Of a stretch of 64,000 nucleotides of DNA, positions 33,960-42,201 are shown piece after piece. The stretch spans positions 310,001-374,000 of the forward strand of contig NZ_VYKK01000005.1 in the NCBI RefSeq assembly GCF_008710135.1, given 5' to 3'. The first letter of the stretch is position 1. Each line of letters starts with the position of its first letter. The notes below the pieces were generated by a model. That model had not been told where the DNA came from and searched no databases. It was given only the letters and a program-made list of their open reading frames with translations. The stretch comes from Paenibacillus spiritus (GTDB lineage: Bacteria > Bacillota > Bacilli > Paenibacillales > Paenibacillaceae). The position numbers were made by a program, and so were the translations under genes.

Positions 33960-35035
33960 ACGAGTTGGAGAGCAATGTGAAACAACAAGAGCAGGAACAA
34001 GGCGGAAATGCTGGGGCAGCGGCTGCGTCGCGATTCATCTGTACCGCGAACCACGGCTTTGCCCCCTATGCGCAGGAAGAGCTGCGGCGTCTGTTCGGAG
34101 CGGTCAAGAGTACGCCGCTGCTTCCCGCCGAGATCTTCCTGGCAACGCTGCCGCAGGAAGCAGGCGAGGTAGTAAGGACGCTTCAGGAGCAGCCGCCGAT
34201 CTTCCTGCGCCATCTGATGCCGGTGCAGTTCCAGGATGAGCCTGCCCATGAGGCGCTGGAGCGTCTTGCCGTCTACCTGAACCGGCGGAGCGAGCTTGAA
34301 GGCCAGCGGGTGGCGCTGCAGGCGCGCCGTAGCGACGATGCGTTCTGGAAGGAGAGCCCCGGCGAGCTGCGGGAATGGCTTCAGGAGCGGCTCGCCGATC
34401 TGGGATGCGAGTTCACGGTGGATGAGCCGGAATGGACGATCTCGGTTTATGCCGGAGCCGCCGGGCTGTATGCCGGGGTATCGAGACCGGCGGATAATCT
34501 GTCGGACTGGAACGGCGGCGCCATTCGGTTCAAGCGCGAGGAAGGCCAGATTTCCCGGGCGAAATTCAAGCTGATGGAGGCCGAGAAGGAATTCGGCATC
34601 CCGTTCGGGCACTTTCGCAAGGCGTTGGATATCGGCGCGGCGCCCGGCGGCTGGACTTCTTTTCTGCTGGAACGGGGAATGCAGGTCACGGCGGTCGATC
34701 CGGCCCGGATGCATGAATCGCTGGAAGGTCATCCCGGCCTGAAAGTGCTGCGGAAGAATGCCGGCGAAGTCAAATTCCGGGAGAATGAATTCGACCTCTT
34801 GGTCTGCGATATGAGCTGGAGTCCGAAGCTGATGGCCAAGCTGGTCAGCGGCCTGCTCTACAGTCTGGCGCCGGGCGGGACGGCGGTTGTGACGGTCAAG
34901 CTGCTCTACAAGAAGCCGCTGGCGCTCATACGGGAGATCGCGGCGATCTTTGAAGGAGAGCGGATGCAGATCCAGCGGATCAAGCAGCTGTTCCACAATC
35001 GCGATGAAGTGACTATTCATATGATTAAATATTAA
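33956..35035 (+). CDS. RlmM-like 2'-O-ribose methyltransferase (FtsJ fold)
   Basis: The protein has 359 residues. An N-terminal region that fits a THUMP-like RNA-binding domain (about 20-160) precedes an FtsJ/RlmM-type domain: SRAKFKLMEAEKEF with a catalytic-type Lys, LDIGAAPGGWTSF (SAM site), VCDMSW Asp and VTVKLLYKK Lys. In E. coli RlmM methylates C2498 of 23S rRNA; the target here is inferred at best. The start is TTG 33956 after GGAGG, overlapping the ABC gene by 4 bp. A terminator follows about 90 bp downstream. Confidence 0.82.
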   Translation: MNELESNVKQQEQEQGGNAGAAAASRFICTANHGFAPYAQEELRRLFGAVKSTPLLPAEIFLATLPQEAGEVVRTLQEQPPIFLRHLMPVQFQDEPAHEALERLAVYLNRRSELEGQRVALQARRSDDAFWKESPGELREWLQERLADLGCEFTVDEPEWTISVYAGAAGLYAGVSRPADNLSDWNGGAIRFKREEGQISRAKFKLMEAEKEFGIPFGHFRKALDIGAAPGGWTSFLLERGMQVTAVDPARMHESLEGHPGLKVLRKNAGEVKFRENEFDLLVCDMSWSPKLMAKLVSGLLYSLAPGGTAVVTVKLLYKKPLALIREIAAIFEGERMQIQRIKQLFHNRDEVTIHMIKY

Positions 35036-35124
35036 TAGATTGAATTCATAGACGGACCGCATATCGTTGATTTCTCTCATGGACTTGCGGCGGACCGCGA
35101 AGTATACTGGTCCTCATATACGGG

Positions 35125-35172
35125 AAAGCATCCCTTCATTTCCGCCAAGGCGGAGAGAAGGGATGCTTTTTT
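35125..35172 (+). terminator. Rho-independent terminator before the kinase gene
   Basis: AAAGCATCCCTTC and GAAGGGATGCTTT form a 13-bp outer stem; TCCGCC/GGCGGA forms an inner stem; a run of T follows. It closes the 30.8-35 kb gene cluster. Confidence 0.9.
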
Positions 35173-35198
35173 TATGTGGAAAGAGAGGGGATGGGCGC

Positions 35199-36971
35199 GT
35201 GAAAGAGCAGACGTCCCTGCAGCCGGGCGACCGGCTGGGGGAGAGGTACCGGATCATCGGGAGGATCGGGCAAGGGGGAGCAGGTTATGTTTATCTGGCC
35301 GAAGACATGCGTCTGCCTGGAGCCCGGTGGGCTGTGAAGGAGATTGCAGACCCGCCGGGCGATGGAGCTGAGCAGGAGAGAAACCGGAGCCTGGCGGAGG
35401 AGGAGGCGCGGCTGCTGAGTGTGCTTAGGCATCCGCGGCTGCCGCGGATGGCGGATTGGATCCGGCCGCCGGGTGAAGGACGGGCCTATCTGGTTATGGA
35501 ATATATCGAAGGGCTTACCCTGTCGGATTGGCTGAACGAGTGCGGAGGCTGCCTGCCCGGAGAAGAGATCGCCGAAATCGGCATGGAGCTGCTGGAGGTG
35601 CTGGATTATCTGCACCGGCAGCGTCCTCCGGTCATTTACCGGGATATCAAGCCTTCCAACCTGATGCTGACGCCGGACCGGGGAGTGATGCTGATCGACT
35701 TCGGGGCCGCGCGCAGCTTCAAGGCCGGGGCGGGGGACGATACGGTCAAGCTTGGAACGGTCGGTTTTGCAGCTCCCGAGCAGTACACCGGCGGGCAGAC
35801 CGACGCCCGTTCCGATCTGTACGGACTCGGAGCCTTGCTGCTGTACCTGTCTACCGGCGGACAGTACAGCCAGTGGAGCGGCGGCATGGAGCGGCGGCTG
35901 GCGGGCCGTCTGCCTCAAGGCTGGATTCCGGTTCTGCGCCGGCTGCTGCGGCATCGGCCGGAGGACCGGTTCCAGAGCGCTGCGGAGGTGATGGCGGCGG
36001 CGGGCTCCCTGCGATCCCGGCCGTTTAGGGCAGCAGACCGTGAAGCCGGGCGGAAGGCTGCGGAGAGAATGGCAGGCGGCCATGCGGAAGCGGACAACAT
36101 AAGAACATGCGCAGCAGAAGTCTCCGGCAGAAGGAGCCTCCGTTCCCTGCTTCGCGGCGATGCGGCCGGAGGAAATCCGGCCGGCGCCAATCCGTCCTGG
36201 ATCAATCCGGCCGGAGGACGGACGGACAGCGCAGAAGCCCGCTTCTCCCGAGCGGAAGGACGGTCTTCAGACGGCTGCCGGCCCCGGAAGGCGGCGAACG
36301 CTGCGCATGGTGAACCGCTGCGCATCGGTCTGCTCGGCGCCGCGCCCGGCATCGGCGTCACCCATGCGTCGCTGGCGATGGCCGCGCTTCTGTCGCGCCG
36401 GGGCTCGACGCTCTGGGTCGACGACCGCCCGGAGTCGGCCGTTCTGCGCGTCATCGCCGAGTGGGCGGCCGGCGATGACCTCCCGCCGCCGGAGCAGGCC
36501 GGGCCGGTGCCCGGCCCGGTGCGCCTCGGCGGCGTCGACTATGCCTGCCGCGGCGGGCACCGCGGCGGGCTGCCTCCGGACGACGGCTATGCCTTCACCG
36601 TCGTCGATCTGGGCTCGGCGCCCGGCGAAGCGGCGCCGGGGACGGAGGGCCGCATCGGTGAATGCGGCCTGCAAATCCTGCTCGCGCCGGCCGCCGACTG
36701 GCGGATCGGCGAGTCGCTGCGCTGGCTGCGGCGGCGGCTGGCGCCCGCCGGGACGCCCGGTGCGGGGCGGCAGGCTGTGGCGCTGCCGCTCGGCACCCCG
36801 CAGGCGGCGGCTCTGCTTCGCCGGGCGCTTGGGGTGCCCGTGCTGCCGCTGCCCTGTCAGAGCGATCCGTTCCGGCGGGGCGGCGAGCTGGAAGCCGCGC
36901 TGGCGCGCCTGCTTCGCCCGGCAATCGGCCGGGCATCGTGCCGCAGATCCGGAGAGTGGCAGCAGTCTTAG
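35199..36971 (+). CDS. Ser/Thr protein kinase fused to a degenerate P-loop ATPase-like domain
   Basis: The protein has 590 residues. The kinase domain (about 15-280) has the Gly loop GRIGQGGAGYVYLAED, Lys47 (AVKEI), YRDIKPSN near 147, DFG near 166 and APEQY near 191, so it should be active. A variable Arg/Ala-rich linker follows. From about 376 a MinD/CpaE-like domain starts with IGLLGAAPGIGVTHASLAMA, where the Walker A Lys is absent (GVTH). There is no membrane segment or PASTA repeat, so it is cytosolic, unlike PrkC. The start is GTG 35199 after GAGGGG. Targets are unknown. Confidence 0.82.
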   Translation: MKEQTSLQPGDRLGERYRIIGRIGQGGAGYVYLAEDMRLPGARWAVKEIADPPGDGAEQERNRSLAEEEARLLSVLRHPRLPRMADWIRPPGEGRAYLVMEYIEGLTLSDWLNECGGCLPGEEIAEIGMELLEVLDYLHRQRPPVIYRDIKPSNLMLTPDRGVMLIDFGAARSFKAGAGDDTVKLGTVGFAAPEQYTGGQTDARSDLYGLGALLLYLSTGGQYSQWSGGMERRLAGRLPQGWIPVLRRLLRHRPEDRFQSAAEVMAAAGSLRSRPFRAADREAGRKAAERMAGGHAEADNIRTCAAEVSGRRSLRSLLRGDAAGGNPAGANPSWINPAGGRTDSAEARFSRAEGRSSDGCRPRKAANAAHGEPLRIGLLGAAPGIGVTHASLAMAALLSRRGSTLWVDDRPESAVLRVIAEWAAGDDLPPPEQAGPVPGPVRLGGVDYACRGGHRGGLPPDDGYAFTVVDLGSAPGEAAPGTEGRIGECGLQILLAPAADWRIGESLRWLRRRLAPAGTPGAGRQAVALPLGTPQAAALLRRALGVPVLPLPCQSDPFRRGGELEAALARLLRPAIGRASCRRSGEWQQS

Positions 36972-37006
36972 AGTGAAACTCGCCATACAAAAAGAGCGGC
37001 GGGGTA

Positions 37007-37015
37007 TGGTAAAAT
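37007..37015 (+). promoter_or_regulatory. Possible extended -10 promoter for the ThiF-like gene
   Basis: TGG directly precedes TAAAAT (37010-37015), 36 bp upstream of the ThiF-like ATG, in the gap after the kinase gene. No good -35 is visible at 17 bp. Confidence 0.35.
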
Positions 37016-37050
37016 TCCTTTTAATAAGCGGAAGAGAGGGGCTGGCGGTC

Positions 37051-38157
37051 ATGGGCACAGAGCGGGAGATGGAAGCAGGAGCCGGACGGGGAGCGGAAGA
37101 AGCCCCGGTGAACAATCCGGACCCGAACGAGGGGCGGAACGGCCGGTATTCGCGGCAGATTCGCTTTGCTCCCTTTGGCGCGGAGGCCCAGAAGCGTCTG
37201 GGAGCGTCTTCGGTGCTGATTGTCGGAGCGGGGGCTCTCGGAGCCGGAATGGCCGAGACGCTCGCCAGAAGCGGAGCCGGAAGGCTTGTTCTTGTTGACC
37301 GGGACTATGTGGAATGGAGCAATCTTCAGCGTCAGCAGCTGTACACCGAAGCGGATGCAAGGAGCCGGACGCCCAAGGCGATAGCCGCGAAGCGGCGGTT
37401 GATGCAGCTGAACTCGGAGATCACGGTCGAGGCGCATGTCGCCGACGCCCGGATAGAGGAATTGGAAGAACTGCTGCCCGGCACAGATCTGATCCTGGAT
37501 GCAACCGATAATTTCGATACCCGTCTCATTCTGAACGATTTGGCGCAAAAGTACCGGATTCCGTGGATTTACAGCGCCTGCGTCGGCAGCTATGGCATCA
37601 CCTACACGGTGATTCCCGGGGAGACGCCCTGCCTGAATTGCCTGCTGGGAACGGTACCGCTCGGAGGGGATACCTGCGATACGGCGGGCATTCTTCCGCA
37701 AGCGGTGCAGCTTGTGGCGGCCCATGCGACAGGCGAAGCGCTCAAGCTGCTGGGCGGGCGGCGGGAGGCGCTGCGGAGCCAACTCCTGACCTTCGATATG
37801 TGGCGGAACGAGCATCAGGCCTTCGGGGTGTCTTCGGCGAGAAAAGCGTCCTGTCCCTCCTGCGGGGACAAGCGTTCCTACCCTTATCTGTCGGCAGGCG
37901 GCGTTGAGCGCAGCGAGGCGCTCTGCGGCCGCGACACGGTTCAGATCAGACCCGCCGTCCGCTCCTCCGTGCCGCTTGAAGAGACGGCGAACCGGCTGGC
38001 GCGGCTCGGGGCGGGCCGGGTCGAGCGCAATCCCTATCTCGTCACTTACACCGAGGGGGCTTACCGGATCGTTATCTTCGCCGACGGCCGGGCGCTGGTT
38101 CACGGGACAAGCGATCCGGCCGTGGCGCGCAGTCTCTATCACCGCTATTTCGGCTGA
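37051..38157 (+). CDS. ThiF/MoeB-family E1-like adenylyltransferase
   Basis: The protein has 368 residues. The E1 core begins near residue 30 with YSRQIRF, followed by the nucleotide loop VGAGALGAGMAETLARSG, DRDYVEWSNLQRQ (Asp and Arg of the adenylation site), DATDNFDTR, and the zinc Cys pairs CLNC and CPSC. The C-terminal domain ends HGTSDPAVARSLYHRYFG as in Bacillus ThiF/MoeB proteins. It adenylates the C-terminal Gly of a sulfur carrier (ThiS or MoaD); no carrier gene is adjacent. AGAGAGGGG precedes ATG 37051; an in-frame ATG at 37006 is less likely. Confidence 0.88.
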   Translation: MGTEREMEAGAGRGAEEAPVNNPDPNEGRNGRYSRQIRFAPFGAEAQKRLGASSVLIVGAGALGAGMAETLARSGAGRLVLVDRDYVEWSNLQRQQLYTEADARSRTPKAIAAKRRLMQLNSEITVEAHVADARIEELEELLPGTDLILDATDNFDTRLILNDLAQKYRIPWIYSACVGSYGITYTVIPGETPCLNCLLGTVPLGGDTCDTAGILPQAVQLVAAHATGEALKLLGGRREALRSQLLTFDMWRNEHQAFGVSSARKASCPSCGDKRSYPYLSAGGVERSEALCGRDTVQIRPAVRSSVPLEETANRLARLGAGRVERNPYLVTYTEGAYRIVIFADGRALVHGTSDPAVARSLYHRYFG

Positions 38158-38184
38158 GCCGCCGCAAGGGGCGCTAACAAAGAA

Positions 38185-38211
38185 CGCTCCCTTGACGAAT
38201 GCAAGGGAGCG
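38185..38211. other. 10-bp perfect hairpin after the ThiF-like gene
   Basis: CGCTCCCTTG and CAAGGGAGCG pair around ACGAATG. The plus strand has no T-run after it. It sits between the ThiF-like and response-regulator genes, so it may be a weak terminator or mRNA processing site. Confidence 0.5.
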
Positions 38212-38316
38212 CGGACAGAGCTTGTGCGTATGCTTCGCCTCTTCTCGGGGAATGCTACCGCCAAATACAGCCGTTCCCGGAGGAGCCGGGAACCAAAGAA
38301 GGCGAAGCGCACAAGA

Positions 38317-39021
38317 ATGGACGAGGTGCTGGTATGGTACAGTGAGCGGGGCGAGGCTCCGCCCGGGGGGCTGCGGACAGCTTGCATTGAAGACGGATTC
38401 CGTCTCTTCCCGTGCGAAGACTTGAATGAATTCCGGCTCAAGCTCCAGAGCGGAGAAGCGGCGGTATTGGTCGTAGAGCTCGCCGATCCGGCAAGCTGGA
38501 CGGCTTGGCCGCTCGTTGAAGAGTGGCGGGGCTCCGTCCGCTTCTTCCCGGTTCTGGTCCTTACGGAACGGACGGGTCCCGAGGCCGTGGTGCAGGCTCT
38601 GGAGGCGGGAGCCAACGACTGTATGGCGACGCCTGCCGACCTTGAGGAACTGCTGGCGCGGAGCCGCAATCTGATCCATCTGGTCTGGCGGAGAAGAGGC
38701 GGTGTCCCCCTGACGCTGGACGGGCTGCGCCTTGAACCGAAGCGGGGAAGAGCTTACCGGGACGGCATTGATCTGGAATTGACGCCGAAAGAGTTCGCTC
38801 TGCTGTATTATCTCGTGTCCAATGCCGGGGACACCTGCTCCCGGGGCGAAATTCTGCGGGAGGTATGGGGGTACGACTTTCACACCGCCACGAATGTGGT
38901 CGATGTCTATATCCGCCATGTCAGAGTCAAGGTGGACAAAGGGCGGCGGCGGAAGCTGATTCATACCGTCCGGGGTATCGGTTATGTAGTCCGGGCGCCG
39001 GAAGAGGCGCCGCAGACGTAA
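38317..39021 (+). CDS. OmpR-type regulator with a pseudo-receiver domain
   Basis: The protein has 234 residues. The C-terminal winged helix is well conserved (LELTPKEFALLYYLVSN, GEILREVWGYDF, NVVDVYIRHVRVKV, HTVRGIGYVV). The receiver is degenerate: Glu54 (VVELADP) stands where the phospho-acceptor Asp belongs, the acidic pair at the first strand is missing (LVWYSERG), and the conserved Lys-Pro is replaced (TPADLEELL). It probably works without phosphorylation. No histidine kinase is adjacent. ATG 38317 fits receiver homology; GTG 38224 would add 31 basic residues. Confidence 0.8.
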   Translation: MDEVLVWYSERGEAPPGGLRTACIEDGFRLFPCEDLNEFRLKLQSGEAAVLVVELADPASWTAWPLVEEWRGSVRFFPVLVLTERTGPEAVVQALEAGANDCMATPADLEELLARSRNLIHLVWRRRGGVPLTLDGLRLEPKRGRAYRDGIDLELTPKEFALLYYLVSNAGDTCSRGEILREVWGYDFHTATNVVDVYIRHVRVKVDKGRRRKLIHTVRGIGYVVRAPEEAPQT

Positions 39022-39050
39022 AGATCGGTTTTCAAAGGCCGAGGGCCGTA

Positions 39051-39551
39051 TTAGAGAACGCGGCGCGCTTTGAGATAGGTCTTTTTCCAGTTGCCGGAAT
39101 TCAGGTTCGAGACGGTAACGCCCGGCGAGCCGTAGGTATGCAGGATTTTGCCGCTGCCCATGTACACGGCGACGTGCGTTACGTTGCGTCCGTTGGCCCG
39201 GCTGCCGCTGGAGAAGAAGACGAGATCGCCGGCCTTCAGATTGGACTTGGATACAGCCCGTCCGGCCTTGGCTTGGTCGGCGGAAGTCCGGGGAAGCGTG
39301 ACGCCGTACTTCTTGAAGATATATTTGGTGAACGACGAGCAGTCGAAATAGCGAGTAGTGGAGGTTGCGGCTCCGAATTTATATGGGGTTCCCAAGAACG
39401 TTTTGCCTAAGTTGACGACCTTCTGGCCGGTGCTTGCAGTAGCGGCGGCTGCCGTCGGTGTGCTGACGCCGGAAGCGGCCACTGCCGTAAATCCCATAGC
39501 GGTGCACATTCCGATAATCAGAGCCTTGCGGATCAGATATTGCTTATTCAT
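39051..39551 (-). CDS. Secreted NlpC/P60 (C40) peptidase
   Basis: The protein has 166 residues. An N-terminal signal peptide (KALIIGMCTAMGFTAVAASG) is followed directly by an NlpC/P60 domain with catalytic Cys71 (FDCSSF), His126 (THVAVYMG) and His138 (ILHTYG). Such enzymes cut the gamma-D-Glu to diamino-acid bond in peptidoglycan stem peptides. There is no LysM or SH3 anchoring domain. It is convergent with the response-regulator gene, 29 bp from its stop. Confidence 0.92.
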   Translation of the reverse strand: MNKQYLIRKALIIGMCTAMGFTAVAASGVSTPTAAAATASTGQKVVNLGKTFLGTPYKFGAATSTTRYFDCSSFTKYIFKKYGVTLPRTSADQAKAGRAVSKSNLKAGDLVFFSSGSRANGRNVTHVAVYMGSGKILHTYGSPGVTVSNLNSGNWKKTYLKARRVL

Positions 39552-39732
39552 GCTGTAGTACCTCCAGTGATGATTGTCCGGGCTGCCCCGGCTGATTCGT
39601 AGTATAACAGGTCCGAAACAGCCTAATAATTGGATGGACTCTGTGAATCCGGCTCTCCGGGCGGGTTGGAAACGCTTTATTAAAATTCAATTAAAAGTTA
39701 CAGAAAATTAATATTTACAAGGCCGGAAAAAG

Positions 39733-39777
39733 CAAAAAACCCCCGAAATCCCTTGAATATAAAGGATTTCCGGGGCG
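39733..39777 (-). terminator. Rho-independent terminator of thiN
   Basis: On the minus strand CCCCGGAAATCC and GGGATTTCGGGG form a stem with one bulge, followed by six T residues. It lies about 55 bp after the thiN stop. Confidence 0.88.
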
Positions 39778-39831
39778 TGGAGTCGTGGGGCAATCCGGTT
39801 ACAAACCTGTATTTATTAGAAGCTTGCGGGT

Positions 39832-40473
39832 TCAATCCCGGCTCTGTATAACCAGCAGGAGACCGCTTGTAATGGATACAGTCCCGGAAGCTCCGGTCAG
39901 CTTGTTGCTGACGCCCAGCGATTGGCCCAGACGGAGCGTGGCGTTCTCCAGCGGATACAGAAAGCCGCGCAGAGTGATGCCGGTAACTGCCGGAGTCAAG
40001 GGCAGCAGGGAGACATAGGTATATCCCCGGTCCTGAATTTCCGCATGGGAATTCAGGATAGTCACCAGGTTATTACGGTTAAGCAGCGAGCATGCAACCT
40101 GCCGGTCGGTCGCCCGGGTCATCATCTGGATGCTGGCCAGAGAGTGGTCCAGTCTCGAGCCGGTAACCCCGACCAGAAGAATCTCGGCGGGCTGCCGCTC
40201 CAGGGCAAGCTCAAGCGCCAGTTCGCTGTCGGTTAAATCTTTGTCGAAGGCGTCGCAGGCAATCAGACTGCCGCTGTTCTCGCGGATCCGTTCCAGATCC
40301 TCCGCCGATACCGAATCGAAGTCGCCGACAGCCGTATGCGGCGAAATTCCATGCTCGACCAGGAACAAAGCCCCCCTGTCCGCTCCGATTACAAAATCAC
40401 CTTCCTTTAATACCTCCACAAAGTCATCCGACAGCTCGCCGCCGCCGAAGATTACTACCCGTTGGGAAGACAT
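39832..40473 (-). CDS. thiN: Thiamine pyrophosphokinase
   Basis: The protein has 213 residues. GADRGALFLVEHGI, AVGDFDSV, DKDLTDSELALELAL and GVTGSRLDHSLASIQ are the family motifs; the late NKLTGASGTVSI strand belongs to the thiamine-binding domain. It transfers pyrophosphate from ATP to thiamine to make the cofactor ThDP, which is used among others by the pyruvate dehydrogenase encoded nearby. It ends in a strong terminator. Confidence 0.95.
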   Translation of the reverse strand: MSSQRVVIFGGGELSDDFVEVLKEGDFVIGADRGALFLVEHGISPHTAVGDFDSVSAEDLERIRENSGSLIACDAFDKDLTDSELALELALERQPAEILLVGVTGSRLDHSLASIQMMTRATDRQVACSLLNRNNLVTILNSHAEIQDRGYTYVSLLPLTPAVTGITLRGFLYPLENATLRLGQSLGVSNKLTGASGTVSITSGLLLVIQSRD

Positions 40474-40620
40474 GCCTGGTATTCCTCCTGTGTGCCAGTC
40501 AATGGCCGTCTAATTCCTCCACAGTATAGCTGAGAAGGACAGGTTGTACAATTCGGTGCAGAACGCTAGAATGAAGCTGTGTGCGCTCGCCCAACCGGGT
40601 GCGGAAAGGACGTGGGAAGG

Positions 40621-41106
40621 ATGCTGAACGTATTGTTTGTCTGCCTCGGCAATATCTGCCGCTCGCCCATGGCGGAGGCGGTGCTTCGTCACAAGATTAG
40701 AGAGAGCGGACTTGAAGCGGAAATTTCGGTGGATTCGGCCGGCACAGGGGACTGGCATACCGGCAAGCCGCCGCACGGCGGAACCCGGGAGCTGCTGGAC
40801 CGCTATGGCATCAGCTATGCGGGGCTTGTGGCCAGAACCGTGCAGCCGGAGGATCTGGACCGGTATGATTTTATCGTCTGCATGGACCGCTCGAACGAGG
40901 CGAATGTCCGCAAGCTGGCCGGCGGAAGCGGGGCGCGGATTATGGGACTGATGGACCTGCTGCCGGACGAAGCGTTCCGTGAAGTGCCGGACCCCTATTT
41001 CACCGGCAACTTCGATGAAGTTTACCGATTGGTAGATGCGGGCTGTGAAGCGTTGTTATTCCGGTTGAAAGAGGAAATCTCCGGGAAGCGGACGGCCGGG
41101 GAATAG
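40621..41106 (+). CDS. Low-molecular-weight protein-tyrosine phosphatase
   Basis: The protein has 161 residues. The P-loop VCLGNICRSPMAEAV holds the nucleophilic Cys and Arg; the general-acid Asp is in VPDPYFTG, and the DSAGTGDWHTG segment is typical. Bacillus relatives (YwlE, YfkJ) act on phosphotyrosine or phosphoarginine; the residue preference cannot be read here. ATG 40621 matches the usual start; GTG 40612 is a possible alternative. Confidence 0.93.
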   Translation: MLNVLFVCLGNICRSPMAEAVLRHKIRESGLEAEISVDSAGTGDWHTGKPPHGGTRELLDRYGISYAGLVARTVQPEDLDRYDFIVCMDRSNEANVRKLAGGSGARIMGLMDLLPDEAFREVPDPYFTGNFDEVYRLVDAGCEALLFRLKEEISGKRTAGE

Positions 41107-41129
41107 ACAAAAGAGGGCCGCAGCCCTCT
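41105..41129 (-). terminator. Terminator for the esterase gene
   Basis: AGAGGGC and GCCCTCT pair around a 4-base loop; on the minus strand TTTTGTC follows. It lies about 85 bp beyond the esterase stop and at the end of the convergent phosphatase gene. Confidence 0.65.
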
Positions 41130-41213
41130 CGCAAGAATAATGAAAGCGCCATCTTTCTCCTGACGCTCCGAAGTTTTTGCCAAATGTTCATAAATTCGGC
41201 GATCAAAAGCGTT

Positions 41214-41945
41214 TCAAGCGTTTAAGAAATAAAGGAGTGACTCTCGAAGCTCATTCTGCCAGAACCCCCAAAGGTGCTTGCCGTCCTTCTCCCGGTAATC
41301 GACGGTGGCCCCGCGTTCCAGGAGAAGATCCCGGGTGAGCCGGTTCATCTCGACAAAATCATAAAGGCCCGTGTCGGTCTGGTATTCGGTCTCTTGAAGT
41401 CCGACAACCATATTAAGGTTCAGACGTGACAGGTCGGTCTCGTCTTCGATCCATGCCTGGGTCTCGGGATAGAAGGCGCCCGAAAGGCTCAGGATGCGGG
41501 TGAACAGATGCGGATACCGCAGGGCGATATGCAGCGATACGCTGCCCCCAAGCGAGTCTCCGGCTATAATTCGCTCGTCCGGCGTCCGGCGGACAGGATA
41601 ATTCTCTTCTATATAGGGAAGAATTTCTTCAGCGAAGCAAGCCAGGTAGGCATCGAAGCGGTCGCCAAAAGGAGCGTACTCCGCCGTTCTGGTTTTTACA
41701 TTGACTTCCACCCCTACAATAATGAAGGGTTCCACGTCTTCTTCCAGAATAAGCTGACCCGCCAAGGTGGCGATTCGTCCGAAGTTGAAGAATTCCTCGC
41801 CGTCCTGACAGTAGACGACCGGATAGCTGAGCAGTTCATTATAGCCGGGCGGGAGGTAGATGCGGAGCTTGCGGTCTTCGCCGAGATGCCGGCTGTGAAG
41901 GGTATGTTTGGCAATTGTACGTTTCAGAAAAACAGGTTCGTTCAT
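41214..41945 (-). CDS. Alpha/beta-hydrolase esterase (esterase D/Fes-like family)
   Basis: The protein has 243 residues. The nucleophile elbow GDSLGGS, the preceding EENYPVRRTPDERIIAG strand and YPVVYCQDGEEFF are typical of the putative-esterase family (acetyl-esterases, enterochelin-esterase-like). The final His is likely that in KDGKHLWGFW. No signal peptide is present with the chosen start; the frame extends 26 residues upstream but without a good site. The substrate is unknown. Confidence 0.82.
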   Translation of the reverse strand: MNEPVFLKRTIAKHTLHSRHLGEDRKLRIYLPPGYNELLSYPVVYCQDGEEFFNFGRIATLAGQLILEEDVEPFIIVGVEVNVKTRTAEYAPFGDRFDAYLACFAEEILPYIEENYPVRRTPDERIIAGDSLGGSVSLHIALRYPHLFTRILSLSGAFYPETQAWIEDETDLSRLNLNMVVGLQETEYQTDTGLYDFVEMNRLTRDLLLERGATVDYREKDGKHLWGFWQNELRESLLYFLNA

Positions 41946-42118
41946 GGCGCTAACAACACCTTTCCTGTCGTTTTTGCATTGACTCATGCAATAGGATACA
42001 ATGATGGTTGTGGCAAAAATCATTTACTTGGGTTTTTCAGGGGTTAACTGTTATATGATTGCCAGACACCTGTAATACATACAAATTCGTTGAGAACATA
42101 AATTTTATGCGTATTTCT

Positions 42119-42148
42119 TTGACGAAATGAACGAAACAGGTGTATAAT
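42119..42148 (+). promoter_or_regulatory. Promoter of the pdh operon
   Basis: TTGACG (42119-42124), an 18-bp spacer and TATAAT (42143-42148), 54 bp upstream of pdhA. Confidence 0.8.
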
Positions 42149-42201
42149 AATTCTATAACAGAGGCAGCTGATATTCAAATATTTTTGTTGAGGTGAAGAT
42201 G

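Noticed and set aside
36160..37050. Long N-terminal extension of the ThiF-like gene (frame open from 36160)
   Set aside because: This part overlaps the kinase gene in another frame, is Arg/Ala-rich without motifs, and ATG 37051 has a good ribosome site.
39800..39850. tRNA T-arm-like string (ggttcaatcc) on the plus strand
   Set aside because: No D-arm, anticodon arm or acceptor stem can be built around it, the T-stem has a mismatch, and the region encodes the end of thiN on the minus strand.
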